The notes: generated by a model from the sequence alone, not told the origin. Positions 10,233-21,910 are shown, numbered from the stretch's first letter. The stretch is 64,000 nt of DNA from Aphidius gifuensis (GCF_014905175.1 NC_057789.1:18692365-18756364); one strand, 5' to 3'. A program made the numbers and translations.

Positions 10233-10600
10233 CAGAGCTGGGAAGTTCGTCTGTTATTTCAGCTTGCCATAAATACCATGGCAACATGGTGAAATATAGT
10301 TTAAAAAAAAGACGATCTGAACCTCGTACATGGAAAAAATGGCCTCAAAAAATGGCCTTTTTTTTTTTGGCCTCTTGAAAATGGCGTTAAAAAATGGCCT
10401 TATGTTTTTGGCCTCTTTTGGCCATTTTTTGAGGCCATTTTTAAGAGGCCAAAAAAAATAAGGCCATTTTTTAAGGCCATTTTAAAAGACCATTTTTAAG
10501 AGGCCAAAAAAAATGAGGCCATTCTTTGAGGCCATGTTTCCATGTACGAGGTTCAGATCGTCTTTTTTTCAAACTATATTTCACCATGTTGCCATGGTAT
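10233..10600. mobile_element. hAT-type foldback miniature element, copy 1, right end missing
   Basis: Left terminus CAGAGCTGGGAAGTTCG followed by the same arm as copies 2-4, then a core of AATGGCC words alternating with poly-A/T, then the inverted arm. The right arm stops at CCATGGTAT (10,600) and lacks about 45 bp of terminus, so no target duplication can be read. The short ORFs across it are by-products of the repeat. 10,601-10,925 carries no recognisable feature apart from A/T homopolymers. Confidence 0.85.
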
Positions 10601-10925
10601 TCACTATGAGTTTTAATTATCATTTTTCGATAAGGTCCAATTCCAAATATTGACGGATCAGATCCGGCAATGATTCAATCGACGACGCTTCATCTGTAGA
10701 CTGTACGATATTTTTTTTAAATTTTTCGGTCGTTTATTTTTTTTTTTTATTAAACAACAGAAAGAAACAACATTAGAAAATAAAACAAAACAAAAAAAAT
10801 AGTCATTTTCTTTACAATAAAATGAAAAAACAAATCAAACAACAAGAAAAAAAATAAAAAATCCTACGGAACACTTAGGGTGCACCTTGGGGGACTTGAG
10901 TATATTTTTTTTATTTTATTTCTAA

Positions 10926-12116
10926 TATTAATTTTTATATTTTCATCCCTACAATTTTCGACAACCTCATAAGACCCTCCTACTGTGGTCCAAATTTATA
11001 CACGAACCCTTCTTCCAACAAGAATATTTTATCTCCGAAAAAAAATTCTCAAGGATTTGTGTATCGATCGTAATATTGTTTAGATTTATTTTTAGCTAGA
11101 TTTAAATTTCCAATTGCTTCGTCCTGTACATCGCGTTTTCTAGTAAATAATTTAGTTAAATAGTTTCTGTCTGTTAAATTATGTTCTTCAATCGGAGGAA
11201 TACTAGATGGCATTTTTGCTATCTTACCAAATACTAATTGGTGAGGCGTAAATCCGGTTGCCGCGTGTCTACTAGTATTACAAGTAGATATTGCTAACTC
11301 ACACCATACATCCCAATCTTTATTTTTTCCTACATGATACCGTGAATATTCTTTAATTTCATCATGTGACCGTTCAAGAGACCCATTACTTTGTGGTCTA
11401 CATGCTGTAGTTCGATAAATTGTAATTTTAAATATTTTGGCTACTTCCTTAAAAAGAGAGGACATAAAATTTGTTTCCTGATCGGTTAGTAATTAGTATA
11501 GTTAATGGTCGGCCAAATACACAAATAAATCGTCTAGCAAATGCGTGAGCTACGTGAGTCGCGTCAGTTTTTGTCAATGGCACGGCCAATAAATATTTTG
11601 TCAATTAACATTGCATAGTTAATATATTGGTATGTCCTTTTTTCGTTTTTCTTAACGGCCCAACAATATCCATGGCTAGTTTTTTAAACGCGTATATGTA
11701 GGCGTATCAGTAATATGCATGGGCTGACGAGTTCTCATCCGAACTAATTTATTTAATTGACATTTTTTGCATTTTTGTATAAAATCAACAACGTCCTTTT
11801 TCATCCCAGTCCAAAAAAAGTCTTGTCTTAGTCTGTCATAAGTTTTTGTCATACCTTTATGTCCATCAGCAGATGACCCATGATATTCTTCTATCAAGGC
11901 TATACGTATTCCTACGTCTGGAATTTTTACTTGTAAATTGCATATAATTATTTTAATGTTTGTCCCAATAAAAGTATTAATCAATAATTGTTGAATAAAT
12001 TCCCACGGTATTTCGTCAAGTTTCGGAGTTTTCGTGATACGAAAAATTTTAATATCTAAACCCATAACTACGTTTAATAAATTGGCTATACTTCCAGTCA
12101 CGTCTTCCTCTGTCAC
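10926..12116 (-). pseudogene. Ty3/Gypsy integrase
   Basis: Integrase part of the Gypsy pol gene. The HHCC zinc-binding domain is clear (His in EEYHGSSADGH, Cys pair in KCKKCQL). The core shows Asp in DIVGPL near 11,660, a second Asp position in a degraded TDQETNF/NRSG region near 11,480, and Glu in QSNGSLERSH near 11,375. A GPQ-type C-terminal block (FGDKIFLLEE ... KFGPQ) reaches to about 10,930 and carries two stops. Frameshifts at about 11,470 and 11,680 split the core. It follows RNase H and an acidic linker in the usual Gypsy order. No 3' LTR is visible beyond it, so the element is truncated at this end. Confidence 0.8.
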
Positions 12117-12120
12117 CTGA

Positions 12121-13140
12121 TCAGTTGAACGATATTTTTATAGGAATTACTAGGCATGTCCAAGACTTGTACCTAACCCGATTCGATCTATGGATTGTCA
12201 TGTCTTCAGGTATTTTAATTGATTCGATTATTAATTTCGCCCCATTGTCTACAGGTTCCCCCAAAATGGTAGTTAAAATTACTATGGCCCCGGGTGAATG
12301 TAATAAATTATCCCTGGACTCCACAGTATTATCATTTATTTTTATTGTATTAGGAATTTTTCCTATTCTGTTATTTAATTCATTTATATTATTTTCATTC
12401 GTCTTCACTATCTTCTTCCACCACATTATTTTTATTATTACGTAAATTATTATTTGCTAAAATATCTTCTTCATCTTCTCCGTCATAACTCTCATCTTCT
12501 ATACTTTTCTCCGAGTTAACATTTTAATCATCAACAATAAAATTTTCGTCATCATCAGACTCATTATTATTAAAATACTCTTCATTAATTAATTCATTAT
12601 CATATTCATTATTACTTGAATTACTATTTTCTTTACTTTCAATTTCATCATAATTAATTTCATTAAATTTTTTATTCTCACTTTCATCCTCAGTAATATA
12701 ATTACTCATGTCAATATTACTATTATTTTTGAGAAAATTATTATCACTGTCCACCGATGTAAGTTTTAAATTTTTGTCGTTATTGTTTTGGCGACCGTCA
12801 CTTCGCGAGGAATTTTTACCAGGGTCTTTTGAAGTTCATGGTTGAGGGTCATTTGATCTGTCAAAAAGATTATCAACCTTCTTTCATTTTGTAAATTAAA
12901 TTTATTTTTTAAAAGTTCGTCTGTAAAAATTTTATGTTCGTTATCTTTATTATCTTTATTATTACTAATATTAATTTCATTTATGTCTTCGCTTCTTATC
13001 GTAATATTACTATGATCAATTAATTCATCGATATTAAAATCAGGTTTGATAATTCTTTTTTTTGGTTCAATTGCATTATTTTTATGATTTTTATATTTAT
13101 TATACCACAGAAGTTTAGTAATGTCGTCCGCGTCAATCAT
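12121..13140 (-). pseudogene. Acidic Asn/Asp/Glu-rich spacer of Gypsy pol between RNase H and integrase
   Basis: Three overlapping-frame segments (12,766-13,140; 12,524-12,754; 12,121-12,426) continue the pol reading between RNase H and the integrase. The middle segment is almost entirely Asn, Asp, Glu, Ser and Tyr. The last contains GAIVILTTILGE and ends before the integrase zinc finger. Ty3/Gypsy pols usually have only a short linker here, so a spacer of over 300 residues is unusual. Frameshifts separate the three parts. Confidence 0.5.
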
Positions 13141-14733
13141 CAGCTGTGGTGGTTTAAGATTTTTAATGCTCCACTCGTCACTCGGAGTGTCAGACTCTGT
13201 TTCCTTTTTTTGCCTTTGTTATTTGTTTTTTTGCCAATATCATAATCATAGTCTTGCATATTAAATCGCCACCGTACGCATCTCGATTGTGGGTTTTTCA
13301 TTGAATTTAGCCAAACCAAGGGTCTGTGGTCAGTTACCAAAGTAAATTTTTTTCCGTACAAATAAGGTCTAAATTTATTTACTGCGTAAACGATCGCCAA
13401 CATTTCTTTTCCTGTAGTACTATAATTTTTTTCCGCGGTCTGTAATACTCGAGATATATATGCTACTGACAAATCTTGACCTATAGGACCTTGGGACAAA
13501 ATTCCCGCAATCCCTACGTCACTAGCGTCGGTTGTTACAATGAATTCTCGCGTAAAATCAGGATATTGTAAAATCGGTGCAGTCAGTAAACAGTTTTTTA
13601 ATTTATTAAATGATTCAGTACAGTCTGGTGTCCAGTCAAATTTGATATTTTTTTCCAACAATCTAGTCAATGGTTTTGAAATTTTTGCATAATTAAACAT
13701 GAATTTACAGTAATACCCGGTTAATCCCATAATTGTCTTACTTCCTTGACCTTGGTGGGTCGTTGGAATTCTTTGACAGCAGTTAGTTTTTGTGGATCTG
13801 GTTTGACCCCATTTTCGGTAATTACATGGCCCGAAAATAATAATTCTTTTTGTAAAAAATTGCATTTATCCGGTTGAAGTTTCAGATTAGCTAGTCTAAG
13901 TCTGTCCGCCACCTTTTTGAATTTTTCAATGTGTTCTTCCAGGGTCACAGAATAAATTACTAGGTCATCCATATACATAAAAATACTAACACCTTGCATT
14001 CCACGGAAAAGTTTATTAACCATTTTCTGAAAAACGCATGGTCCATTCCGTAAACCAAAACTAATGCGAGTGTATTGATAATGATTATAGGGTGTAGAAA
14101 AAGCGGTTCTATGTTTGACTTCCGGATGAAGAGGAATCTGATGGAATCCACTTGCTAAATCAAATGTAGAGAAATATTTCGCGCCCCCCAGTTGATCTAA
14201 AATCTCAGATATATTAGGCAAAGGGTAAGCATCGCCAATTGATTTTTCATTTAATTCTTGGTAGTCATTAACTAGTCTAAATTTCTTTTCTCCCTTAGGA
14301 CTATCTTTCTTAGGAACTAACCATATAGGAGAGGAGTAAGGACTTTCAGAAACTTCAATAATTCGTGTGCTTCTAATTCTTCTACCTGTCTTTTAACTTC
14401 TCTCGCGTGTTCCGGAGGAAATCTGTATTGTTTAATAAAAACGAGAATGTCGTCAATTGTCGGTATACGGTGTTGTATGACATGGGTACAAGTTGATTTT
14501 TCCCTTTTGACATGAAATACATCTTGATAATTTTCAATTAATTTTTCTACTGCTTTAGACTCAATTGTATTTAAACCCTTGTAATTTACCAACCCTTTTA
14601 TTTTCTCACATCTATCGCTATTATATACTGGCTTAACAGGAAGTGTATGTTTTTCCTCTGCGTGAATAAGGCTGAAAATGTTTGGCTTTGGTTTGAAATT
14701 AGAATATTTATTGAGTTTATTTTCCGCGTCCAT
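13140..14733 (-). pseudogene. Ty3/Gypsy reverse transcriptase and RNase H
   Basis: RT palm and RNase H of the Gypsy element. The RT fingers region starts at 14,733, with a VPKKDS-type segment near 14,320; the palm (13,721-14,221) has FSTFDLASGFHQI and the catalytic YMDD in FMYMDDLVIYS, followed by LLFSGHVITENG. RNase H (13,140-13,780) shows the TTDASDVGIAG start, the KEMLAIVYAV helix and TDHRPLVWL. Three frames are used: breaks lie near 14,320 and 13,730. All key catalytic residues of RT are still present. Element orientation, order and the LTR to the right support the call. Confidence 0.9.
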
Positions 14734-14752
14734 TAAATCTAAAAAAAAAAAG

Positions 14753-15440
14753 TTAATTTCTTTTTTTCCTTTTTTTTTTATTTATACTTGTATTAAAACC
14801 CTCTTCAAATATATATTTTGTCTCTAATTTAATTAGAGGTGTTGCAACAGTTATATTTTTATCTGACAGATTCATTAAATTTATATAATCATATCCTTCC
14901 TCATTTTTATTAACATTTCTTTTTATAACTAATTCATCCCCAAAATAGAAATAAGAAATTACCCCCGGCTCTACCGAATTTTTATCAATGTTTACTGTTA
15001 AAGCAATTGTACTTCTAGCTGGTATCCCTTGTGGTAATCCACAGTAAAATTCTAAGTAATTATCTTGGCCAAAAATGAATATATAATTTTCAAAATTTAA
15101 ACTTCCATTATGTGCTGTAAAAAAGGTGGAGCCCAGAATTCCCATATAACTAGTAGGAAAATCATTATCGACTACATGAAAAATCGTATCGCATTTTTTT
15201 ATTGACGAATTCATAATTCCCAGGCTATTTATTGTTCCTTTGGTTATGCCTTGTAATGATACTACGGTTTGTAAATTAATTTTATTTGAATTTTTTAGAG
15301 CACATACTTAAATAATGTTTACTTCCGCTCCCGTATCCAACAGTAAATTACAAACCCTTTCAAGGCCTCTGGTATATAATGATATAGATGGAATATTGGT
15401 GGTGTGTATTAAATTTATTTTACATTTATTTCTGATCTGG
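14753..15440 (-). pseudogene. Ty3/Gypsy aspartic protease region
   Basis: The retropepsin active site is recognisable as LLLDTGAEVNII near 15,320-15,345 on the minus strand, followed at once by a stop. The 14,753-15,214 frame then gives the flap-like and C-terminal part (MGILGSTFF) and a basic tail (KKKRKKRN) leading toward RT. The start is not defined because the gag-pol junction is poor in this copy: a stop right after the gag zinc knuckle at 15,569, then a C-rich run at 15,495. Function would be processing of the Gag-Pol polyprotein. Confidence 0.65.
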
Positions 15441-15568
15441 CAACTGGTTTGACTGAGAGGGTTGAGTTGGCTGTGGTGTTGGCCGTGGTTGTGCCCCCCC
15501 CCCCCCTCGTTGTTTACCGGCTCACCCCCGTTTTTTCGAAGACATCTTCTCTGGGCATTTTGTAACGC

Positions 15569-17438
15569 TTAACAAGTATTCATGTCATGGCCAGGTGTTC
15601 GGCAAAATGGACAAATTAAATTATTGTCTGTTTTATTATAAACTTTTCGGTCTTGCGTATTTGTTTGATTAGAAACGTTGTTGTTATTTGCCAGAGGGCC
15701 ATTATTATCGTCAGTATTATTATTTGAATGGTTATTAATAACTGGATGGTGGTATTATTATTGGTCCCGACGGGATTCGAACCAGCGACCTCGGATGGGT
15801 TTACCTCTGAATTTTTTTGAGCATTTAAATTATTATTCTGATTTGAAAAATTAGATTCGTTTTGTCTGTAATTTCTATAATTACTATTGAAATTATTATT
15901 ATTATTTCTTGGAAAATTATTGTGGTATCTTTGGTTAGGAAAATTTCGAGAAAAATTATTATTTGCTACCGCGACAGTTTCTGACGGTTTCTCAACTTTA
16001 TTGGCTTGTACGACTTTAACCTCTTTTAATTTTCTAAGCCTGAGACTATCGATGTATTCATTGTATATATTTTTTGTTTCATTCCATACCTTCAAAAAAT
16101 CTGTATTATCAAAATTTTTGCATTCAACTCTTAAAGATACTTCAGGTAACAATCCCTTTATAAATTAAAGAATAGTTTTCTCCTCAATAACAAATTTACT
16201 CATTGTTCCAAACCCATCATTATCACCCTCGTTACAATCAATCAAGTCATTGTATAATTTTAGTACTCTCCTTGCATATTCATCAACATTCTCATTATCA
16301 TTCATTACAACGGTGGACAGTTCATTCCGAAGGGAGTCGAAAGTTTTTCCCGTGTAGGTAACTGTACGGAGCAACACTTCCAATTCGTGGAGCGAAGAAA
16401 ATTCTTTGTTACCAATTAAAGTGACCTTGGGGTTCGTGATTTTATTTTTTATAGATAACATAAAAGCTTACGTCCATTGTGGATCCAAAAGTTATAAAGC
16501 TAAGCGACAGCTACCAATAAATCCGCGAATTGAATTTGTTTTTCCGTCATTTTTGGGAATTACGTCTAGAGCGTCTCGCAGGGAACGTTTACCGACGGGA
16601 TAGATTCAACCGGCTCAGAAATTTTTACTCAGTTTTTGTCATGATTCATTTCTGAATATAATGGTACATTTAATAGTGGACTCGGACGTTCAGTTCTGAA
16701 GGTTGAATTTACATGATCATTGTTAAACAAGTCCTGATTTAAATTTTCTTTACTTTGTTGATTGAAATGCTTTATTAATGAAATTGCATGATCGTAGTTC
16801 ATTTGAGATTCATTTTTCAAGCTCTCGTTCTCGCGTTGCAGCTGGGTTATCGTCTCACTCAGAGCATTCTCTTTCTCGTTTGACATAATACCATTATATG
16901 TGTCACGGTCATTCATCATTCTCTCAAGTTGCTGACGACATTCATTCTTTTCCTGATTTACTTTTTCAAGGTTTTTATCTGCATGCATAACCCCCTCACT
17001 GAAAGTACTGTTTCTATCTCTTAAAATTTTTATTTCTTGGTTCAACCCATTCACTCTTTTTTTCTCACCACTCAAACGTTTTGTTAAATTTAAAATTTCA
17101 TTAGACATTTGTTCATTGACTGTAATAACAAGATCGGTCGCAATTTTTATTTTATCGACAGTACTAACAATGTTATCTTACCATTCAGCATGCTGCTTTA
17201 TTTTTTCCACGGCTTCTTTAGTATTAGTATATTCAATCCCATCTACATTTTTTTTTACATTAAATATTTCTAACGTCGGAATTATTATCAAAAATTCGCT
17301 AGCACATGTTCGTAATGTGACTAACGTTTTTTAATTTTCCGCATCAACTTTTCTCCCCCGAATTGCTTCAGCGTGTAGGTTTATCTCCTCGTAAATAGAA
17401 GTGAAGGGTGATTCATCCCCCGACCTAGATGATGACAT
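15569..17438 (-). pseudogene. Ty3/Gypsy gag (coiled coil, capsid, zinc knuckle)
   Basis: Starts at the ATG at 17,438, about 280 bp inside the primer-binding site. The first frame (17,438-16,629) encodes a long coiled coil (LNQEIKILRDR, ITQLQRENESLKNE) and has TAA codons near 17,333 and 17,180. A second frame (16,461-15,616) gives the capsid-like helical domain (DEYARRVLKLYNDL) and an Asn-rich basic nucleocapsid region. A third carries a CX2CX4HX4C zinc knuckle (CPFCRTPGHDMNTC) with a TAA immediately after the last Cys, which may be the natural gag stop. The nucleocapsid part contains an in-frame tRNA-like segment (separate entry). Confidence 0.75.
15763..15799 (-). ncRNA. tRNA 3'-half-like segment inside gag
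   Basis: On the minus strand, 37 bp read as the T arm and acceptor 3' strand of a tRNA: a GGTTCGAATCC B-box core flanked by complementary stem bases and ending in CGGGACC. There is no matching 5' half. In gag it is translated as part of SEVAGSNPVG. It may be a trace of a copied tRNA or SINE. Confidence 0.5.
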
Positions 17439-17712
17439 TTCCGCTAAGAATTTTTGCCGACGGATAATTTAATTGATACAAGAGAATTTACGTTCAAACA
17501 AGAATTTTTAAGAATCCGAATTTGTAAAAATTAATTCAAATTATTTGTGACTCTTGCGACGGATTATAAAATTAATAAAAATATAAGTATATATTCATAT
17601 GAATATTTGTGTAACTTTGTGTGTGTAATGTACCAAAAATATTTTCTAGGTAATAAAAAAAAATTTTTTTCCTGCACTGAGTTTAAAAATCTACCCTACA
17701 CATTACAAAAAT

Positions 17713-17730
17713 CCCACTTCTGACCCTAAT
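17713..17730 (-). promoter_or_regulatory. Primer-binding site of the Gypsy element (tRNA-Leu type)
   Basis: On the minus strand, just inside the LTR, lies AGGGTCAGAAGTGGGA. Apart from the first bases this complements the 3' end of insect tRNA-Leu (which ends ...CCCACTTCTGACA-CCA), a primer used by several insect Gypsy elements. Its position two bases from the LTR end fixes the LTR boundary and the element's orientation. Confidence 0.7.
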
Positions 17731-17732
17731 TT

Positions 17733-19067
17733 TGTTACGTACGAGGCTAATTATTTTGTATTAATTATGAAATAACAAAAAAAAGAAAGAACGTTAACAA
17801 GAAAAATAATAATATAATTATTTGACAAAAATACAATTTAATGAGCCTGATATTTAACGTATTTTAAATAAAATCCTCTTGTTTTGTTATTTCCTACAGG
17901 GTAACGGGTTAGGAGGGAATGTGTAATTATGTAGACAGCGTGTCAATCCGGATGGTCGCCTGATGATGTTGATAATTAAGAATAATCCAATAGGTAACAC
18001 AAAACTCGTAGCACAGAAAAACAACACCCCGGAGAAAGTTCACAGTCAATGTTTAGGATTCGGGAAGAATAAAATTTGTAGGAATAATAAATTGTCACAG
18101 TTTATTTATTTAGGTTTTGAATCACGGTTAATATTATTCATTTATTATAATTTTAAAGAACTAAAGTTATTTCATTTATTTTTAACTCGATTAAAATGAC
18201 CAATTATTTTTATTATAAATCCGTGAAATTTTATTATGTATTTGATTCAAATAAAAAGATTGATTTTAAATTTCATTAGATGTTAGTTGGATAAAAGTTA
18301 TCACGAGAGTGACGCTCCTTAAAAACTACTAATTAAAGATTCCCATAAAATAATAAACCAATACCAATACGTAACATAATAATATATGTAATTTTTTTTA
18401 CACAGCAAAATTTTCTGAAATTACATTTACATTAATACATCGTGCAATTGGAAATTTATCTACACCACAAGAAAATAGAAGTATGGCTATTAATTGTCGA
18501 GAGAAATTGATATGAGAATTGGTGCTATATTGACACGTTTTCAAACTTTACATTTCCAAAAAAATTTTCCTTAATACATCAGTAATAGATTTATAATAAA
18601 TATTTCTAAGCTTATAAAAACGGTAAATTTTAAGTCAACGACACTCATCGTTTTACATTAAACTTGTAACTTATATTTTTATTCAATAAACCAATCAATC
18701 AATCAAACCAATCAAAGTTCAATCATTTTTATTTGATTATTTCGTTCACTCATAAATCAGTTCTAACATCGTAGTAAAATCAAACACTAGTATGTGCTAT
18801 TTAGTTCAATCGATATCTGGGCGACCATCCATTTTGACACTCAACATTTATTCTGGAAGTACACATTCACAACATCACGGTATTTGCAAATTTCTTACAC
18901 ATTTTCCTTTCCTAAATCCTGTTACCCTGTAGGGAATAACGAAATTAGGTAAAACTTATAATTGTTTAGTGACTTGTTTATTCTTGTTTTTAAATAATTT
19001 AATGTTAATTTTCTTTTAAGTTCAATTGAATTATTTTAATAAACTAAAATAAACCTGTCACGTAACA
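17733..19067 (-). mobile_element. 5' LTR of the Ty3/Gypsy element
   Basis: 1,335 bp with TGTTACG at one end and CGTAACA at the other. About 600 bp matches the solo LTR at 59,805 almost throughout (for example GGGTAACGGGTTAGGAGGG and GGATGGTCGCCTGATGATG), while 18,350-18,960 differs and is probably a secondary insertion. A palindrome GTTATTTCCTACAGGGTAAC occurs at 17,886 and in a second form at 18,921. The right end abuts an open acidic frame (19,069). Confidence 0.85.
18410..18520 (+). other. Possible exon-like fragment within the LTR insertion
   Basis: A pyrimidine-rich acceptor (TTTTTTTTACACAG) is followed by about 35 open codons reading through EITFTLIHRAIGN and STPQENRSMAIN to a stop. 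It lies in the part of the LTR that has no counterpart in the solo LTR copy, so it arrived by a later insertion. Not recognised. Confidence 0.25.
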
Positions 19068-19068
19068 A

Positions 19069-19380
19069 GAAGAAGAAGAAGAAGAAGAAATAGAAGAAGA
19101 CGCAGAAATAGAACATGAACCACAAATTAAAGATGAACAAGAACAAGTACAAGAAATAGAAGACATAACATTCAACACATATAATGATGTTGATGATAAT
19201 GATAATTATACTGATTTAAAAAATCGAACAATATTAACAACAACAACAACAGAACCACCATTATATATTTTATCAAATAATAATAATAATTATTATTATG
19301 ATAATAATAACAGCATGTTTATAAAAAATTTTGAAGATGACGATTATCATTCTAATTTTGAAAATAATTACAATTATTAA
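19069..19380 (+). pseudogene. Acidic C-terminal coding end cut by the Gypsy LTR
   Basis: Starting two bases after the LTR, 103 sense codons run to a TAA at 19,378. The product opens with seven Glu and continues with acidic blocks (EIEDITFNTYND), a poly-Thr stretch, Asn/Tyr repeats, and an end rich in Asp, Glu and Asn. There is no ATG because the LTR replaces the upstream part. This has the look of the low-complexity C-terminus of a host nuclear or cytoskeletal protein into which the retrotransposon inserted. No domain is left to identify it. 19,381-20,030 resembles a 3' untranslated region with AATAAA sites but holds no further gene. Confidence 0.4.
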
Positions 19381-19789
19381 ACAACAACAACAACAACGAC
19401 ATTATACAAGAAACACCGACATCACAAACGCTATTATAATTAACACCTCTTTTTCCTGAACAAGAACATTCTTTACCCGTTTTATATTACTTGTTTTCAA
19501 TAATTTTTTTTTTGGTGCAGTGATTATACTTTAGACGCTTTCATAATTTTTTTTAATCTCTTATAATAAATTTTTGCCTTTTTTTCATCAATGTTTATTA
19601 TAATGTTATTTATATTGCTTCTTGTTTTATGTATAGTACAATAGATAACATATATCTATTCTCCATATTATGTTAAATATAAATAATTCGTACCAGAAAA
19701 TTAAAAAAAAAATATAATAAAATCAAAGTAATGAATCTATTATTTATATTGTCAATAAAACTATAGTATACTAAAAATAAATTATTGAC

Positions 19790-19870
19790 CGAGAAAAGTC
19801 GAGACGAGACGGAAATAGCTGACGAGAGACGAGAATATTCGAGACGAGAGACAATCTTTTAAAGTCAAGA
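19790..19870. repeat. GAGACGAGAC-type repeat patch
   Basis: Several overlapping CGAGACGAGAC words in about 70 bp. The same word occurs at 47,360-47,490, 50,645-50,665 and in the ends of the hAT element at 57,699-58,517. Probably a fragment of such an element. Confidence 0.5.
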
Positions 19871-20033
19871 CGGCATCATTAATTATTTTAACCTAAATGT
19901 TTATTTATTCACGACTGTTAATTATTAAAAACAAGATGATTATAATAACAACAACATAATTAATCATTTTATATTTATATATTGGTACTATTATTATTAT
20001 CTGGACATCCTTAGTACACTGAGAAAAAATTAG

Positions 20034-20465
20034 CGTGCTCGTGAAAGGGAGGAAGCTTCCCGGGCACGACGCAGGGCTTATCTTGCTCGACGTCACGAGC
20101 AAGCTAAAGCAAGTCTTTATTTAATTGAAGAAGCCCTTTAAGAAAGCTACGAAATTCCAGCTTCATCTTTCCGTGGAGTTTATTTTCATGATCCACTTGG
20201 TGATAATCGTGATGATAATCGTGGTGATTTTGATGGTGATGTGGATCTTGATGATGTTGGAGGTGCTGATGCCATCGATTTGAGAGTTGCTCGTCGGGAG
20301 GAAATGTTGAGAGGTGTACGAGTCGGTGGTATAACTGGTGGTGCTAGGGCTGGTAGATTGAGAGAAGAAAAGGCTGGACGTGGTAAAGGTGGTACTTTTA
20401 GAGGTCGACCTAGAGGTGTCATTCTTGGCCGGATGCCAGCTAACGCCTTTGGAAGTTCTGGGTAA
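20034..20465 (+). pseudogene. Arg/Gly-rich coding fragment with one in-frame stop
   Basis: 144 codons with markedly higher GC than the surroundings. The frame opens directly after a TAG at 20,031, carries a TAA at 20,139 and ends at TAA 20,463. The first part is a very basic helix (RARRRAYLARRHEQAK), then an aromatic block (SSFRGVYFHDPLGD), an Asp/Gly-rich acidic segment, and an Arg/Gly tail (GRGKGGTFRGRPRG). The acidic-then-RGG layout suits a nucleic-acid-binding protein C-terminus. It may be a host exon or a captured fragment; the ACACTGAGAAAAA word just upstream is often seen at element junctions. Not recognised. Confidence 0.35.
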
Positions 20466-20654
20466 ACAACTAATTGATATAATAAACAATATACACTATA
20501 CAAAAAATAAATAACAATAACATCAATAAACTACCAAATTAATCAACAATATAATAAAAGAAATAACAATAACAACAATAAACTATTATAGTAACACTAA
20601 CAATAACAACAATATAATAAGACCATAATAACAACAATATAATAAAAAATGAAA

Positions 20655-21490
20655 TGATCATACAGTTGCTGAAGCAACTGTGCCTTCCCTGCGGGGGGAA
20701 TTTCAATTTTTTTTGTAATATATATCGAAATTCGTGACTACAAATTTATTTCATTCTCCATCGTTACAATGATTATTGTTACAACTAAAATTTATTAAGT
20801 TTTCATTCATTTTGCTTGTTCCTTCTAATGGGTCATCTTCATGTCCAGAATCGCTTTCTTCTAACCTTTTAAACTCTCTGTTTTTAGTCATTTTGTTGTA
20901 CCATGATTTTAGCCTGTCAATGTTGAATATTTATTACAAAATTGTCAAGTTCGATTGTATTTATTTTATTTACTTTTTTCCCTCGGTTGAATCAGAATAG
21001 CGTTTTAGTTGTTGCTGAAGTCGTCGTTATATTTTTAATTTTTTCATATTCATTTATTTTCAATTCCTTTAATGCTATCACATCACCCTTTTTTCCCTCG
21101 AAATTTTCTGCCTCTTCATTCCATATGGTTAGTTCAATCTGAAATATATTTTCTTTGGTAAATTTAATATCATTATTTAGTTTAATCAAACTTTTTATCA
21201 TTTAAATTTTATTTTACTTCATAATTACTGTCGTGTGCTAATGTTATTGTTCTTTATTTTAATAACCGTCCTGACATTGCATACATAAATTCTACTTCAT
21301 TTACTGCTATTATAATTGCGATTATATCTAAATAATGTCATATCACTACTGAATAATTTTCTTTTTTTTTTTTTTTTTTTTTTGCTAAAATAATTTTACC
21401 TGCAAATGAATTAATTAGTAGATGTACGATTTCTTGTATTTTTTCAAACTAGAAATTAATTTTTGGTGTATTTTCATTTTCCTCATCGTC
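20655..21490 (-). pseudogene. RPA70-like (replication protein A OB-fold) repeat, copy A
   Basis: The minus strand encodes part of an RPA70-type OB domain: IELTIWNEEAENF, GDVIALKELKINEY and, after a break, a LKSWYN-like block that fits the end of the DNA-binding domain, followed by an acidic stretch ending EDDPLEGTSK. The 5' part extends to about 21,490 in damaged frames. A similar copy lies at 22,782-24,140, so this is a repeated sequence, not a single-copy host gene. RPA-like genes are commonly carried by Helitrons, which gives a plausible source. Stops and frameshifts make it inactive. Confidence 0.5.
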
Positions 21491-21499
21491 TTCGAATTT

Positions 21500-21910
21500 A
21501 ATCCAAATATTTTCCTATAATTATCGTTTTTTTCTGTATATTCAGTCACTTTTCTATATTTTCTTTTATATTTACTAATATTTTCCTATATTTATCGTTT
21601 TTTTCTTTATATTCAGTCACTTTTCTATATTTTCCTTTATATTTACCGATTTTTCTTTGATATTTTCTTTTATATTCACTGATTTTTTTCCTTATTTATC
21701 GTTCTTTACTTCATATTCAGTCACTTTTCTATATTTTCCTTTATATTTACCGATTTTTCTTTGATATTTTCCTATATTTTCCTTTATATTCGGTGATTTT
21801 TTCTTTATATTTACTGATATTTTTCCATATTTATCTTTCTTTTCTTTATATTCAGTGACTTTTCTATATTATTCTTCATATTTACTTATATTTCCATATA
21901 TATCGTATTG
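21500..21910. repeat. Minisatellite of TATATTCAGTGATTTTTC type, locus 1
   Basis: Diverged units of about 30 bp alternating TTTATATTCAGTCACTTTTC and TATATTTACCGATTTTTCTTTG. The same units occur at 39,660-39,840 and, reversed, at 55,170-55,790. Each locus is bordered by a GGACTT/AAGTCC word. No coding content. Confidence 0.75.

Noticed and set aside
8312..19067. Pairing the LTR fragment at 8312 with the LTR at 17,733 as one full-length Gypsy element
   Set aside because: The left fragment matches only about 115 bp and the flanks (TATAT and AGAAG) are not a target duplication.
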